This document shows, one piece after another, positions 39,878 to 48,621 of a stretch of 64,000 bases of DNA; position 1 is the stretch's first letter; each line of letters opens with the position of its first letter. Below the pieces are notes generated by a model, which was not told the origin of the DNA, ran no database searches, and worked only from the letters and a program-made list of their open reading frames with translations. The stretch lies in the NCBI GenBank assembly GCA_020638905.1, contig JACKHP010000016.1, positions 1 to 64,000 on the forward strand, given 5' to 3'. The translations under genes and the position numbers were made by a program. Source of the stretch: Planctomycetota bacterium. GTDB taxonomy: Bacteria; Planctomycetota; B15-G4.

Positions 39878-42800
39878 TTGCCGACTCGACGACGTCGCCC
39901 ATCCCTGCTCGCGATCGCCCTCCTGGGGGCGACGGCGCGACTCCAGGCCGGCGACGTGACCGTCGCGCTCGCGAGCGCCGGGCCCCCCGCCGATCGGGCC
40001 TGTGCCTGCGACGCCTGCGAAGCCTCGGACTGCGGCTGCGGATGCACCTGCGCCGAGCTGGCCATCGGCCTGCCTTCCGGCTTCTACGATCAGGTCGTGG
40101 CGTCCGACCTCGAGCAGGTCGTCTCGCTCGCCTTCCCGCCGGGCGGGCTCGTCTACCTGTGCGAGAAGGCCGGACGCGTGCGCATCCTGCAACCCGACGG
40201 GACCCTCGCCGCCGCGCCGCTGCTCGACATCTCCGAGGAGGTCGGCAACTGGGGCGACCACGGACTCCTCTCGGCTGCGCTCGACCCGCAGTTCGCGAGC
40301 AACGGCTACCTCTATCTGCTCTACGTCGTCGACCACCACCACGCGAAGTTCTTCGGCACGCCGCAGTACGACCCGCTGGCGAACGAGTTCAACGTCGACA
40401 CGATCGGCCGGATCACGCGCTACACCGTCGACGTCGCCGGCGGCTCGACGAGCGTGCTCCCCGACAGCCGGCTCGTGCTGCTCGGCGAATCGCTCACGAC
40501 CGGCCTCCCGATCACGTCGACGTCCCACGGCGTGGGCAGCCTGCACTTCGGGGACGACGGCACGCTGCTGGTCAGCATGGGCGACGGCACGGCGGTGACC
40601 ACGGGCGACACGGCCTTGTCCGAAGGCATCATCCAGCCGAAGGAGGATCTGCCGGTCGGCTTCCGCGCGCAGCTCGTCGACAGTCACAACGGCAAGATCC
40701 TGAGGCTCGACCCGGCCACCGGCGACGGCCTGCCGAGCAACCCGTTCTTCGACCCGACCGCGCCGCGCGCTCCGCGTTCGCGCGTGTGGATGCTCGGCCT
40801 GCGCAATCCCTGCCGCTTCGCCGTGCTGGCCGGCAGCGGCTCGCCGTTCCGCGCCGCGGGCGATCCGGGCCTGCTCGCCATCGGTGACGTGGGGGCAGGT
40901 CACGCCGAAGAGCTCTCGCTGGCGCGCGACGGCGGCGCGAACTTCGGTTGGCCCCTCTACGAAGGACTCGACCCGTCGGGGTCGGGCACGAACCTGCACG
41001 AGAACCCCGACGCCCCCAATCCGCTGTTCGGGATCCACGGCTGCGACATGCCGTACCTGCACTTCGAGGACCTGCTCGTCGAGGACTCGCTCCTGCCGCC
41101 GTCGTGGCCGAACCCGTGCGCGCCGGCCTTCCCGATCACGGGCACGCCGGTCTTCGTCCACCATCGCCCGGCGCTCGACTGGCTGCACGAGGGAGAGCAC
41201 GCGCGCGTGCCCGTCTACGACGGCGGCGGAGCGGCGGCCTTGCTCGAGATCGGCGACCCGGGCGCCGGGGTCGAAGGCGACACGTTCGGCGGCAACTGCT
41301 CGATCGGTGGCGCGTGGTATCCGGGCGGCTCGTTCCCGGACGAATACGACGGCGTCCTGTTCCACGCCGACTACGGCGCCGGCTGGATCCGCGTGCTGCG
41401 CTTCGACGGTTCCGATCGCCTCGCGTCGGTCGAGCCCTTCGCGGTCGCTGCGGGCAAGCTCACCTGGGTCGACGTCGCCCCGTCCGACGGATCGCTCTGG
41501 TACATCGACTACAAGCTGACCGGCAAGGCCCAGCTCCACCACGTGCAGTACTCCGCGGACAACCTGCCCCCCACGGCGGTGGCCGTCGCCGACCCGCCCT
41601 ACGGGAACTCGCCGCTCGACGTGGTCTTCGACGGCCTCGGCAGCGACGATCCCGAGGAGCTGCCGCTCGACGTGCGCTGGGACTTCTCCGACGGCACGCC
41701 CTGGAGTCCGCTGCCGCACGTCACGCGCAACCTCCCGAGCGAGGACGTCACGCAACTCGGTGAGCCGATCTTCTTCGTCGACGGGCTCTTCCCGCCGGGC
41801 AGCATGGGCTTCAGCAACCCCGATCCCGAGGTCGTCCGCGACGGCGTGCGTCCGCCGCTCGGCAGCCTCGACGTCGCGCTGCAGTACGACACGATCCACT
41901 TCGGGCCGGGCGGCGAGTCGGACAAGCACGGCCTCGACTGGTTCGGCTACGCGTTCCCGCGGACGCGCACCTTCACCGGCATCCTGTTCCAGGAAGGCTT
42001 CAACTACACCGGAGGCGGCTGGTTCGCGACGCTGGAGATCCAGGTGCGGCGACACGGTCAGTGGACGGACGTCGCCGACTGGACCTGCGAGCCACCGTAT
42101 CCCGGCGACCTGCTCGCGTACTTCGAGACCTTCGAGTTCCGCTTCCCGCCGGTCGACGGCGACGCGATCCGCCTCTACGGAGCGCCGGGCGGCATCGGCA
42201 CGCTCGCGTTCACGACCGTCGCCGAGCTGCGCGTCATGGCCCGTCCCGAGGGGCCGCTCCCGCCGCACGCGGTCTCCGCGTCGCTCACCGTGACCGACGC
42301 GGCCGGCGCGCTGGACGTCGCGGCGACGAGCGTGGTCCTCGACGACACGCCGCCGTACGTGCACGTCCAGAGCCCGCGCACGGGGGACGTCTACGAGCTC
42401 GGGCAGCCCACGCCGATCGCGTGCCTGGCCCAGCGCGCCGACGCCGAGTCGTCCGACGGCGAGCTCGGGTGCACGTGGCAGGTCATCCTGCACCACGACA
42501 ACCACACGCACCCGCAGCCCGAGCTCGAGGGCTGCGAGCCGACGACCGAGCTGCTGCCCGAGGGCGACTGCTCGAGCGGCGACGTGTTCTGGCAGGAGGT
42601 GCGCTGCACGGTCACCGATCCCCTCGGCCTCGAGGACGTCGACTCGGTCTTCGTCGTGCCGGCCTGCGACCGCAACCTGAACGCGGTCGACGACGCGCTC
42701 GACATCGCGAACGGCACCTCGCGCGACGTCGACGCCGACGGCATCCCCGACGAGTGCCAGCGCGACTGCAACGGCAACGGCGTGGGCGACTTCTACGACG

Positions 42801-42916
42801 TGTTCTTCGGCACGTCGGCCGACGCCGACGGCGACGGACGTCCCGACGAGTGCGACGGCGTGACGATCGAGAAGGACGGCAAGCCGGCACCCGGCGCGCC
42901 CGGTCCGGCGCACTGA
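39878..42916 (+). CDS. Secreted PQQ-type glucose/sorbosone dehydrogenase-like protein, multi-domain
   Basis: 1012 residues. Signal peptide (1-~24), a Cys cluster at residues 42-58 (seven Cys), and a glucose/sorbosone dehydrogenase propeller (about 60-540; VVSLAFPPGGLVYLCEKAGR, WGDHGLLSAALDPQF, DSHNGKILRLDPATG, RVWMLGLRNPCRF, GANFGWPLYEG). Then a PKD-like stretch (PPTAVAVADPPYGNSPLDVV) and a discoidin-like domain (about 620-790). The end carries NGTSRDVDADGIPDECQRD and a second DADGDGRPDECD, acidic calcium-binding motifs common at C-termini of planctomycete secreted proteins. TTG is used as start: GGGGGAG sits 6 nt before it and no ATG fits. Oxidises sugars outside the cytoplasm; substrate unknown. 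Confidence 0.87.
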   Translation: MPTRRRRPSLLAIALLGATARLQAGDVTVALASAGPPADRACACDACEASDCGCGCTCAELAIGLPSGFYDQVVASDLEQVVSLAFPPGGLVYLCEKAGRVRILQPDGTLAAAPLLDISEEVGNWGDHGLLSAALDPQFASNGYLYLLYVVDHHHAKFFGTPQYDPLANEFNVDTIGRITRYTVDVAGGSTSVLPDSRLVLLGESLTTGLPITSTSHGVGSLHFGDDGTLLVSMGDGTAVTTGDTALSEGIIQPKEDLPVGFRAQLVDSHNGKILRLDPATGDGLPSNPFFDPTAPRAPRSRVWMLGLRNPCRFAVLAGSGSPFRAAGDPGLLAIGDVGAGHAEELSLARDGGANFGWPLYEGLDPSGSGTNLHENPDAPNPLFGIHGCDMPYLHFEDLLVEDSLLPPSWPNPCAPAFPITGTPVFVHHRPALDWLHEGEHARVPVYDGGGAAALLEIGDPGAGVEGDTFGGNCSIGGAWYPGGSFPDEYDGVLFHADYGAGWIRVLRFDGSDRLASVEPFAVAAGKLTWVDVAPSDGSLWYIDYKLTGKAQLHHVQYSADNLPPTAVAVADPPYGNSPLDVVFDGLGSDDPEELPLDVRWDFSDGTPWSPLPHVTRNLPSEDVTQLGEPIFFVDGLFPPGSMGFSNPDPEVVRDGVRPPLGSLDVALQYDTIHFGPGGESDKHGLDWFGYAFPRTRTFTGILFQEGFNYTGGGWFATLEIQVRRHGQWTDVADWTCEPPYPGDLLAYFETFEFRFPPVDGDAIRLYGAPGGIGTLAFTTVAELRVMARPEGPLPPHAVSASLTVTDAAGALDVAATSVVLDDTPPYVHVQSPRTGDVYELGQPTPIACLAQRADAESSDGELGCTWQVILHHDNHTHPQPELEGCEPTTELLPEGDCSSGDVFWQEVRCTVTDPLGLEDVDSVFVVPACDRNLNAVDDALDIANGTSRDVDADGIPDECQRDCNGNGVGDFYDVFFGTSADADGDGRPDECDGVTIEKDGKPAPGAPGPAH

Positions 42917-42933
42917 TCCCCGGCGAGACGCGC

Positions 42934-44571
42934 ATGCCCGACCGAGCAGTCCCCCGCGCCGATCGGCCGGATGGCGCGAGCCTCGCCTGGGTGCTGCTCG
43001 GCGCCGCGCTGTTCGCGTGTCTCGCCGTCGTGTGCGCGCCCTTCGACGTCCCGCTGCGCGAGGACGCGCTGTCCTACATCGACCAGGCCTTCGCCCAACG
43101 CGCCGGCGACTGGACGGCCCGGGCCCACCCCATGGGATGGCCGCTGCTGCTGGCCGCCGTGACGTCCCTGCTCGGCATCGAAGGACGGGCGCAGGCCATG
43201 CCCGTGGCCCGGCTGCTCTCGATCCTGCTCATGGCGGGATGCATGCTCCCGGTCGCGTCGCTGGCCCGTCGCGCGGCCGGCGCGCGCGCGGCGCGGCTCG
43301 TCGTGTTCGCCATGCTCGGTTCCCCCGCGCTCCTGTGGCTGGCAGGCATCGCGTACGCCGACCCGCTCTTCCTCTTCCTGGCGCTGACCAGCGTGGCCTG
43401 GGCCGCCGCCTCCGACGGGCGTCTCCGTCCGCTGCTGGGAGCCGTCGCCGTCGCGAGCCTGTCGTACGCGGTCAAGGCGAACGGGCTGTTCGTGCTGCTC
43501 GCGATCGTCGCCTGGGCGGGCATCGTCCGCGTCCGGAGCGGCCGCCGCCTCTGGCCGCTCGTGGCCCTGCCGCTCGTGTTCGTCGTCGTGTCGCTGCCGC
43601 ACCTCGTCCTGCGCGCCGAGACCTTCGGCTCGCCCATGTCCTACGGCGAGAATTCGAAGTACTTCGTCGACAGCTACGCGCAGGTCTGGGATCCGTCCGT
43701 CCCGACCCCCTCGCTGCTCGACTACCTCTCCAGCCACACTCCCGCCCAGTGGTTCGACAAGTTCGTGCGCGGCGGCGTGCTCAAGGTCGGCTTCTACTTC
43801 GTGCGCGAGCTCTCGCTGCTCTGGACGTCGCTGCTCGGCGTGGGACTGCTCGGCTGGTGGAGGACGCGCCGCGGCGCCGAGCCGCCGCGCCTGTTGCTGC
43901 CCGCCGTCGTGCTGGTCACGCTCCTCGCCGGGCTCGTCCCGGTCTTCCACGTCTTCGGCGACGCCCGCTACATGGTGGACACCCTGCCGCTCGTCTTCGT
44001 CCTGGGCGTCTCGGGGACCTGCGCGCTGCTCGATGCCCGCGCGCGACCGCCGGTCGTCCTCGCACTGGCCCTGCTGCTGGCGACCCCCACGGCGTGGGCG
44101 CTCGCACGAGGTGACCTGCGCGTGCAGACCGACCCGCGCGAGATCGGGACGCCGCACGTGCGCGACGCGTGGGCCGCCTGGACCGTGCGCAACGTCCGCC
44201 CGCCGGTGGCGATCATCGAGGGCGGCGACCTGCTCCAGCTCGCGCTCGACGAGGCCCTCGCATCGGGCGAGGCGCCGGACGATCCCACGTTCGAGGTCGG
44301 CTACCGGTACGTCCGGCCGAGCGACCGCCCGGACCTGGCGTCGACCCTCGACGCGCTGCTGCACGCCGGCGTCACCACGCTGCTCGTGGACTCGCGCGAC
44401 GTCGGCCGCCGCCCCGCGTTGCGCGGCCTCGCCGGATCGGCCCGGGTCGAGCTCCTGCGCTCGTTCCGCAGCGAACCCGACGACGGGTGGTGCATCGCCG
44501 ACATGGACGTCTTCCACATCCTGCCCGCACCCCGGGGCACGCAGGAACGCGTCACCCGCCCACGCCGCTAG
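42934..44571 (+). CDS. Membrane glycosyltransferase (GT39/ArnT-like superfamily)
   Basis: 545 residues with about ten hydrophobic segments. The first extracytoplasmic loop carries REDALSYIDQAF and AHPMGWPLLLAAVTSLLG, matching the acidic first-loop signature and 'HPPG'-like motif of polyprenyl-phosphate-sugar-dependent GT-C enzymes. A soluble C-terminal part begins near residue 395. It follows the dehydrogenase by 17 nt on the same strand and is probably co-transcribed. Acceptor and sugar cannot be told from sequence. Confidence 0.8.
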   Translation: MPDRAVPRADRPDGASLAWVLLGAALFACLAVVCAPFDVPLREDALSYIDQAFAQRAGDWTARAHPMGWPLLLAAVTSLLGIEGRAQAMPVARLLSILLMAGCMLPVASLARRAAGARAARLVVFAMLGSPALLWLAGIAYADPLFLFLALTSVAWAAASDGRLRPLLGAVAVASLSYAVKANGLFVLLAIVAWAGIVRVRSGRRLWPLVALPLVFVVVSLPHLVLRAETFGSPMSYGENSKYFVDSYAQVWDPSVPTPSLLDYLSSHTPAQWFDKFVRGGVLKVGFYFVRELSLLWTSLLGVGLLGWWRTRRGAEPPRLLLPAVVLVTLLAGLVPVFHVFGDARYMVDTLPLVFVLGVSGTCALLDARARPPVVLALALLLATPTAWALARGDLRVQTDPREIGTPHVRDAWAAWTVRNVRPPVAIIEGGDLLQLALDEALASGEAPDDPTFEVGYRYVRPSDRPDLASTLDALLHAGVTTLLVDSRDVGRRPALRGLAGSARVELLRSFRSEPDDGWCIADMDVFHILPAPRGTQERVTRPRR

Positions 44572-44663
44572 AGCTCGCAGCGGAAGGCGCGCGCGGCGTC
44601 GTGGGCACACGACGGCGCGCACACGAGGCCGAGCGCGATCCATCCCAGGCGATTCGGCTTCAT
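44568..44663 (-). CDS. Possible 31-residue exported peptide or lipoprotein
   Basis: Too short for a standard gene call. It starts MKPNRLGWIALGLVCAPSC, a complete signal-peptide-like stretch with a lipobox-like APSC, then a short tail ending RCEL. GAGGAG lies 8 nt before the ATG, a better ribosome-binding site than most genes here have. Its stop overlaps the convergent glycosyltransferase stop by 3 nt. A mature lipopeptide of about 13 residues would result, similar in size to entericidin-like peptides. Expression is unproven. Confidence 0.4.
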   Translation of the reverse strand: MKPNRLGWIALGLVCAPSCAHDAARAFRCEL

Positions 44664-44712
44664 GGCGGGGCTCCTCGGGGAAAGTGCGCGCGAACGCACC
44701 CACGACTCGCGG

Positions 44713-44736
44713 GGGAGCGCAACGGCGCGCGCTCCC
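44713..44736 (-). terminator. GC-rich hairpin after the 88-residue lipoprotein gene
   Basis: GGGAGCGC (44713-44720) pairs with GCGCTCCC (44729-44736), 8-nt loop. It is 12 nt beyond the lipoprotein stop. No T-run follows, as is usual in this GC-rich sequence. Confidence 0.4.
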
Positions 44737-44747
44737 GGGGGCGACGG

Positions 44748-45014
44748 TCAGGGCTGGCCGTCGTCGTCCTTCTCCACTTCGTCGGCCGCGGCCTCGACGG
44801 CGTCCTCGGTCTTGTCGGCCATGTCCTCTGCCTTGTCCTTCACGTCCTCGGCCTTGTCCTTCACGTCCTCGACGGCGTCGTCGATCTTGGCTCCGGCCTT
44901 CTCCGCGCTGCCGTCCGGGCAGCCGGTGAGCAGCAGCAGCGAGGTCAGCGCCGCGCCGAGCAGCGGGCCCACGGGACGACGACTCGCGGCGGACGGATTC
45001 TGGATGCGTTTCAT
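44748..45014 (-). CDS. Small heptad-repeat lipoprotein
   Basis: 88 residues. Signal peptide II: hydrophobic LGAALTSLLLLTG then Cys32 (lipobox LTGC). The mature ~57 residues are highly charged and built from seven-residue units (VKDKAED twice, then MADKTED, AVEAAAD), predicting one amphipathic or coiled-coil helix like an Lpp- or apolipoprotein-type stalk. AGGAGG 6 nt before the ATG. Divergent from release factor 3. It may tether the outer membrane or form helical bundles; no function assigned. Confidence 0.8.
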   Translation of the reverse strand: MKRIQNPSAASRRPVGPLLGAALTSLLLLTGCPDGSAEKAGAKIDDAVEDVKDKAEDVKDKAEDMADKTEDAVEAAADEVEKDDDGQP

Positions 45015-45263
45015 GTCTGTCCTCCTGGATGGGGGGCTCGTGGCGCACGATCGACCGCGCGCCGGACGACTCCCGGTGCAACCGCCATGCCAGTGCCCCC
45101 CGGCACGCGGAGCGGGGCGGTTTGCGCGCTGCGCACCGGTTCGCGCGGAGGCGAATCTACAAAGCGCCGGGTCTCCGACGGCGCGGCGCCCCCACCCGCG
45201 CTGGACCCTCCGACGTCCAGCGGCTACCTTGCGCCGTTCCCCGCCGCAGCAGAAACCGGACCC

Positions 45264-46865
45264 ATGAGCACGCTCCCCGTCGACGCCGCCCTCGCGAGAC
45301 AGGTCGCCAGACGGCGCACCTTCGCGATCATCAGCCACCCCGACGCGGGCAAGACCACGCTCACCGAGAAGCTGCTGCTCTACTCGGGACTCATCCGCAC
45401 CGCGGGCATGGTGCAGAACCGCAAGGGCAAGAACGCCACGTCCGACTGGATGGGCATGGAGCAGGAACGCGGCATCTCGATCACGTCGTCGGCGATGCAG
45501 TTCCCGTACAAGGACGCGATCATCAACGTCCTCGACACGCCCGGTCACCAGGACTTCAGCGAGGACACGTACCGCACGCTCACCGCCGCCGACTCGGCGA
45601 TCATGGTGCTCGACTCGGGCAAGGGCGTCGAGGCGCAGACGCGCAAGCTGTTCGAGGTCTGCCGGCTGCGGCGCATCCCCGTGCTCACGTTCATCAACAA
45701 GCTCGACCTGCTGGGACGGCTGCCGCTCGACCTGCTGGCCGAGGTCGAGGGCGCGCTCGGCATCCACGCGTCCGCCCTCAACTGGCCCATCGGGCAGGGA
45801 CGCGACTTCAAGGGCGTGGTCGACCGGCGCACGAACGAGGTCATGCTGTTCACCAAGGCCGCCGCCGCCGGCGCGAAGCGGGCCGACGTCGAACGCATGG
45901 ACTTCTCCGATCCGCGCCTGCCCGAGCGCGTCGGCGCCGACCTCTACGAGCAGGCGCAGCACGACCTCGAGCTGCTCGAGGTGGCGGGCAATCCCTTCGA
46001 CCGCGAGAGCTTCCTCGCCGGCGAGGTGACGCCCACGTTCTTCGGCTCGGCGCTCACGAACTTCGGACTCGAGCCGTTCTACGACGCCTTCGTCGAGCTC
46101 GCGCCGCCGCCCGGCGCGCGTCCCGTCGACCTGCCCGACGGCCGCGAGGAGGCGCTCGACCCGATCACGTCGCCCTTCTCGGCCTACGTCTTCAAGCTGC
46201 AGGCCAACATGGACAAGCGCCACCGCGACTGCCTCGCGTTCGTGCGCATCTGCTCGGGCAAGTACGAGAAGGACCTCGTCGTGCACCACGAGCGCACGGG
46301 CAAGAGCGTGCGCCTGGCCCGCCCGCACGGCATCGTCGCGCAGGACCGCACCACGCTCGACGAGGCCTACCCGGGCGACGTCGTGGGCTTCATCAACCGC
46401 GACACGTTCCGCATCGGCGACACGATCTCGCTGAAGGGCGGCTTCGTCCACAAGCCGCTGCCGTTCTTCCAGCCCGAGATCTTCGCGCGCATCGCGCCGA
46501 AAGACCTCGGCCACCGCAAGCGCTTCGACAAGGGCATGCTGCAGCTCACGTCCGAGGGCACGGTGCAGCTCGTGTGGCCCGAGCACGGCGGACGCGACCC
46601 TCTCGTGGCCGCCGTCGGACGTCTGCAGTTCGACGTCCTGCAGTACCGCCTGGCCGACGAGTACGGCGTCGAGACGACGCTGACCCCCATGCCCTACGAG
46701 TGCAGCGCCTGGCTCGAGGGCGACCGCGAGACCTTCCACGCGCCGACCACGGCGCTCGTGGCGCGCGACGCCCGCGACCGCACCGTGGTGCTCTTCACGA
46801 GCGAGTGGGACAAGCGCGCCGCGATCAAGAAGAACCCCGACCACGTGCTGCTCGACATCGCCTGA
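45264..46865 (+). CDS. prfC: Peptide chain release factor 3
   Basis: 533 residues (E. coli RF3 is 529). GTPase motifs: G1 ISHPDAGKTT (Lys30), G2 region GISITSSAMQF, G3 DTPGHQDF, G4 FINKLD. The RF3-specific domains follow (MDKRHRDCLAFVRICSGKYE, FFQPEIFARIAPKD, GRLQFDVLQYRLADEYGVE). It recycles RF1/RF2 from the ribosome after peptide release, in the cytosol. It is a stand-alone gene; a TACCTT box 28 nt upstream is a possible -10. Confidence 0.98.
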   Translation: MSTLPVDAALARQVARRRTFAIISHPDAGKTTLTEKLLLYSGLIRTAGMVQNRKGKNATSDWMGMEQERGISITSSAMQFPYKDAIINVLDTPGHQDFSEDTYRTLTAADSAIMVLDSGKGVEAQTRKLFEVCRLRRIPVLTFINKLDLLGRLPLDLLAEVEGALGIHASALNWPIGQGRDFKGVVDRRTNEVMLFTKAAAAGAKRADVERMDFSDPRLPERVGADLYEQAQHDLELLEVAGNPFDRESFLAGEVTPTFFGSALTNFGLEPFYDAFVELAPPPGARPVDLPDGREEALDPITSPFSAYVFKLQANMDKRHRDCLAFVRICSGKYEKDLVVHHERTGKSVRLARPHGIVAQDRTTLDEAYPGDVVGFINRDTFRIGDTISLKGGFVHKPLPFFQPEIFARIAPKDLGHRKRFDKGMLQLTSEGTVQLVWPEHGGRDPLVAAVGRLQFDVLQYRLADEYGVETTLTPMPYECSAWLEGDRETFHAPTTALVARDARDRTVVLFTSEWDKRAAIKKNPDHVLLDIA

Positions 46866-46932
46866 GTGCGCCGCACCCGAGCGCGCGCGCCGGTGATCCG
46901 GGGCATCGCCTCCCGACCGATCCCATCGTCCC

Positions 46933-46964
46933 CGGGACCCGAGCGTGACGCGGAGCGGGTCCCG
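46933..46964 (+). terminator. Possible hairpin after prfC
   Basis: CGGGACCC (46933-46940) pairs with GGGTCCCG (46957-46964) across a 16-nt loop, 67 nt beyond the stop codon. No T-run. Confidence 0.3.
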
Positions 46965-47002
46965 CGCATCCCACGCCGACCCGTCCGACCAAGGAACCCC
47001 AG

Positions 47003-47575
47003 ATGACGAAGATCCTCGCCTTCGCCGGGAGCGCGCGCCGCGACTCCCTCAACAAGCGGCTCGTCGCCGCCGCCGCCCGTGCCGCCCGCGAGGCCGGCGC
47101 CGAGGTGACCGAGATCGACCTGGCCGACTTCCCCATGCCGCTCTACCACGGCGACGACGAGGACGCGCACGGCGCGCCCGAGGCCCGCGGCCGGCTCATG
47201 CAGCTCGTGCGCGCCCACGACGGCTTCATCCTGGGCTGCCCCGAGTACAACGGCTCGATCACGCCGCTGCTCAAGAACACGATCGACTGGCTCTCGCGCA
47301 AGGCGGACGACGAGCAGCCGCTCGAGGCCTTCGCCGGCAAGACATGCATGCTCGTGGCCACCTCGCCCGGCGCGCTGGGCGGCATCCGCGGGCTCGTGCA
47401 CGTACGCGCGATCCTCTCGGGCATCGGCGTGCACGTGCTGCCGGGACAGCTCGCGCTCCCCAAGGGACACGAGGCCTTCGACGCGAGCGGCGCGCTCGCC
47501 GACGCAGGATCCGCCAGGCGCCTCGCGCACCTCGCGTCCGAACTCGTGACGATCACCGGCAAGCTCGCCGGCTGA
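47003..47575 (+). CDS. NADPH-dependent FMN reductase family protein
   Basis: 190 residues, a flavodoxin-like fold of the SsuE/ChrR/azoreductase group. FAGSARRDSLNKRL is the FMN phosphate-binding loop and CPEYNGSITPLLKNTIDWLSR is the family signature. It reduces flavin, quinone or metal substrates with NAD(P)H in the cytosol. AAGGA lies 7 nt before the ATG. It ends 12 nt from the convergent chelatase operon, so a functional link to that operon is possible only by proximity. Confidence 0.93.
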   Translation: MTKILAFAGSARRDSLNKRLVAAAARAAREAGAEVTEIDLADFPMPLYHGDDEDAHGAPEARGRLMQLVRAHDGFILGCPEYNGSITPLLKNTIDWLSRKADDEQPLEAFAGKTCMLVATSPGALGGIRGLVHVRAILSGIGVHVLPGQLALPKGHEAFDASGALADAGSARRLAHLASELVTITGKLAG

Positions 47576-47587
47576 CGGGACGACGCA

Positions 47588-47929
47588 TCAGCGCGCGGCG
47601 GCGCCGGACTCTCCGTCGTCTTCCGGGACGTAGACGATCTCGCCCGACGTGAGCCGGTACGCGACGCCCAGACGCTCACCGTGTCCGCTCAGTTCATCCT
47701 CGGCGGCACGCAGTCTCGCGTCGATCGAACGGGTCGCGTCGTCGACCGCGTCGCCCGCTACGGTGGAAGCGGACCCGGCACCCACGGCGGTCAGCAGCAC
47801 CGCCACCGCGAAGACCATCCACAGGTCGAACAGGTTCACGAGCCCGGCCGCGGGATCGTCTCCCTCGCCGCCGAGGCGATCGGTTCGACGCCGGGCGCGC
47901 ACGCGATCGAAGCGCTCCCGGGCGTTCAC
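47588..47929 (-). CDS. DUF2149-like membrane protein of an ExbB/CobN-type module
   Basis: 113 residues. Basic N-terminus, one membrane segment (about 30-52, LVNLFDLWMVFAVAVLLTAV) and a small periplasmic domain ending GVAYRLTSGEIVYVPED, as in DUF2149 proteins, which are encoded with MotA/TolQ/ExbB homologues and CobN-like chelatases in Bacteroidota and archaea. The topology resembles ExbD/TolR, so it is probably the second subunit of the proton-driven complex. GTG start overlaps the preceding stop (GTGA). Last gene of the four-gene operon. Confidence 0.75.
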   Translation of the reverse strand: MNARERFDRVRARRRTDRLGGEGDDPAAGLVNLFDLWMVFAVAVLLTAVGAGSASTVAGDAVDDATRSIDARLRAAEDELSGHGERLGVAYRLTSGEIVYVPEDDGESGAAAR

Positions 47930-48621
47930 CGGCCGGCCCCTCCGGGCGCGAACGCGAACGCGAACGCTTCGGGTGCGCCCGCGGCGTGCGCGGATCCCCG
48001 CGGCGCATCGGGATCGTCGATGTCCTCGCTCGCGCCGTGCAACCGGAGCAGCACCAGTTCGAGCGCCTCCAGGTCGTCGTGGTACCAGCCGCGTCGGACG
48101 TGCCCCATGGCGAACGCGACGCAGCTCGCGGCGAGCCCCGCGACGGTGGCGGTGAAGGCCACGCCGAGATCGTCGGCGAGCGCGGCGACGTCGCCGTCCG
48201 CGAGCCGCGCCAACGCCGGACCGAGCGGCAGCAACGTCGCGACGAGCCCTGCCATCGGCGCAAGACGCGTGAGGAGTGTGTGCCGGCCGAGCGCGCGACG
48301 CGCGCGGGACTCGAGCGTCGAGAGCACGCGGTCGGCGGCGGCGGGCCCGAACCCGTCCGCCAGGCGCGCGGCGCGCGCCACGAGTCCCGGGGGAGCGGCG
48401 GCGAGCGCCGCGAGCACCGCGCGGACGTCCGGCGTGCGAACCGAGGCGAGGCGCACTGCGTGCTCGAGCGCAGCGCACTGCGCGCGACGTCCGCACGCCT
48501 CGCGCAGGAAGCCCCCGGCCATCACGGTCGTCGCCGCGAGCATGAGCGCGAGCACGACGAGCACCGCGACGAGCAGCGGACCGCTCGCCGCCGAGGTGAG
48601 ATCGACGAGCGTGCCGCTCAT
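47926..48621 (-). CDS. MotA/TolQ/ExbB-like proton channel protein
   Basis: 231 residues with three hydrophobic segments: about 13-38, 114-135 (LTRLAPMAGLVATLLPLGPAL) and 150-170 (AFTATVAGLAASCVAFAM). The second and third show the TolQ/ExbB pattern of a Gly/Pro-rich 'LAPMLGLLGTV..' helix and a Thr-containing 'AL.TT..GL..AIPA' helix. It probably converts the proton gradient into mechanical work on the periplasmic chelatase. Start codon overlaps the chelatase stop (ATGA), and its own stop overlaps the DUF2149 GTG. Confidence 0.82.
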   Translation of the reverse strand: MSGTLVDLTSAASGPLLVAVLVVLALMLAATTVMAGGFLREACGRRAQCAALEHAVRLASVRTPDVRAVLAALAAAPPGLVARAARLADGFGPAAADRVLSTLESRARRALGRHTLLTRLAPMAGLVATLLPLGPALARLADGDVAALADDLGVAFTATVAGLAASCVAFAMGHVRRGWYHDDLEALELVLLRLHGASEDIDDPDAPRGSAHAAGAPEAFAFAFAPGGAGR

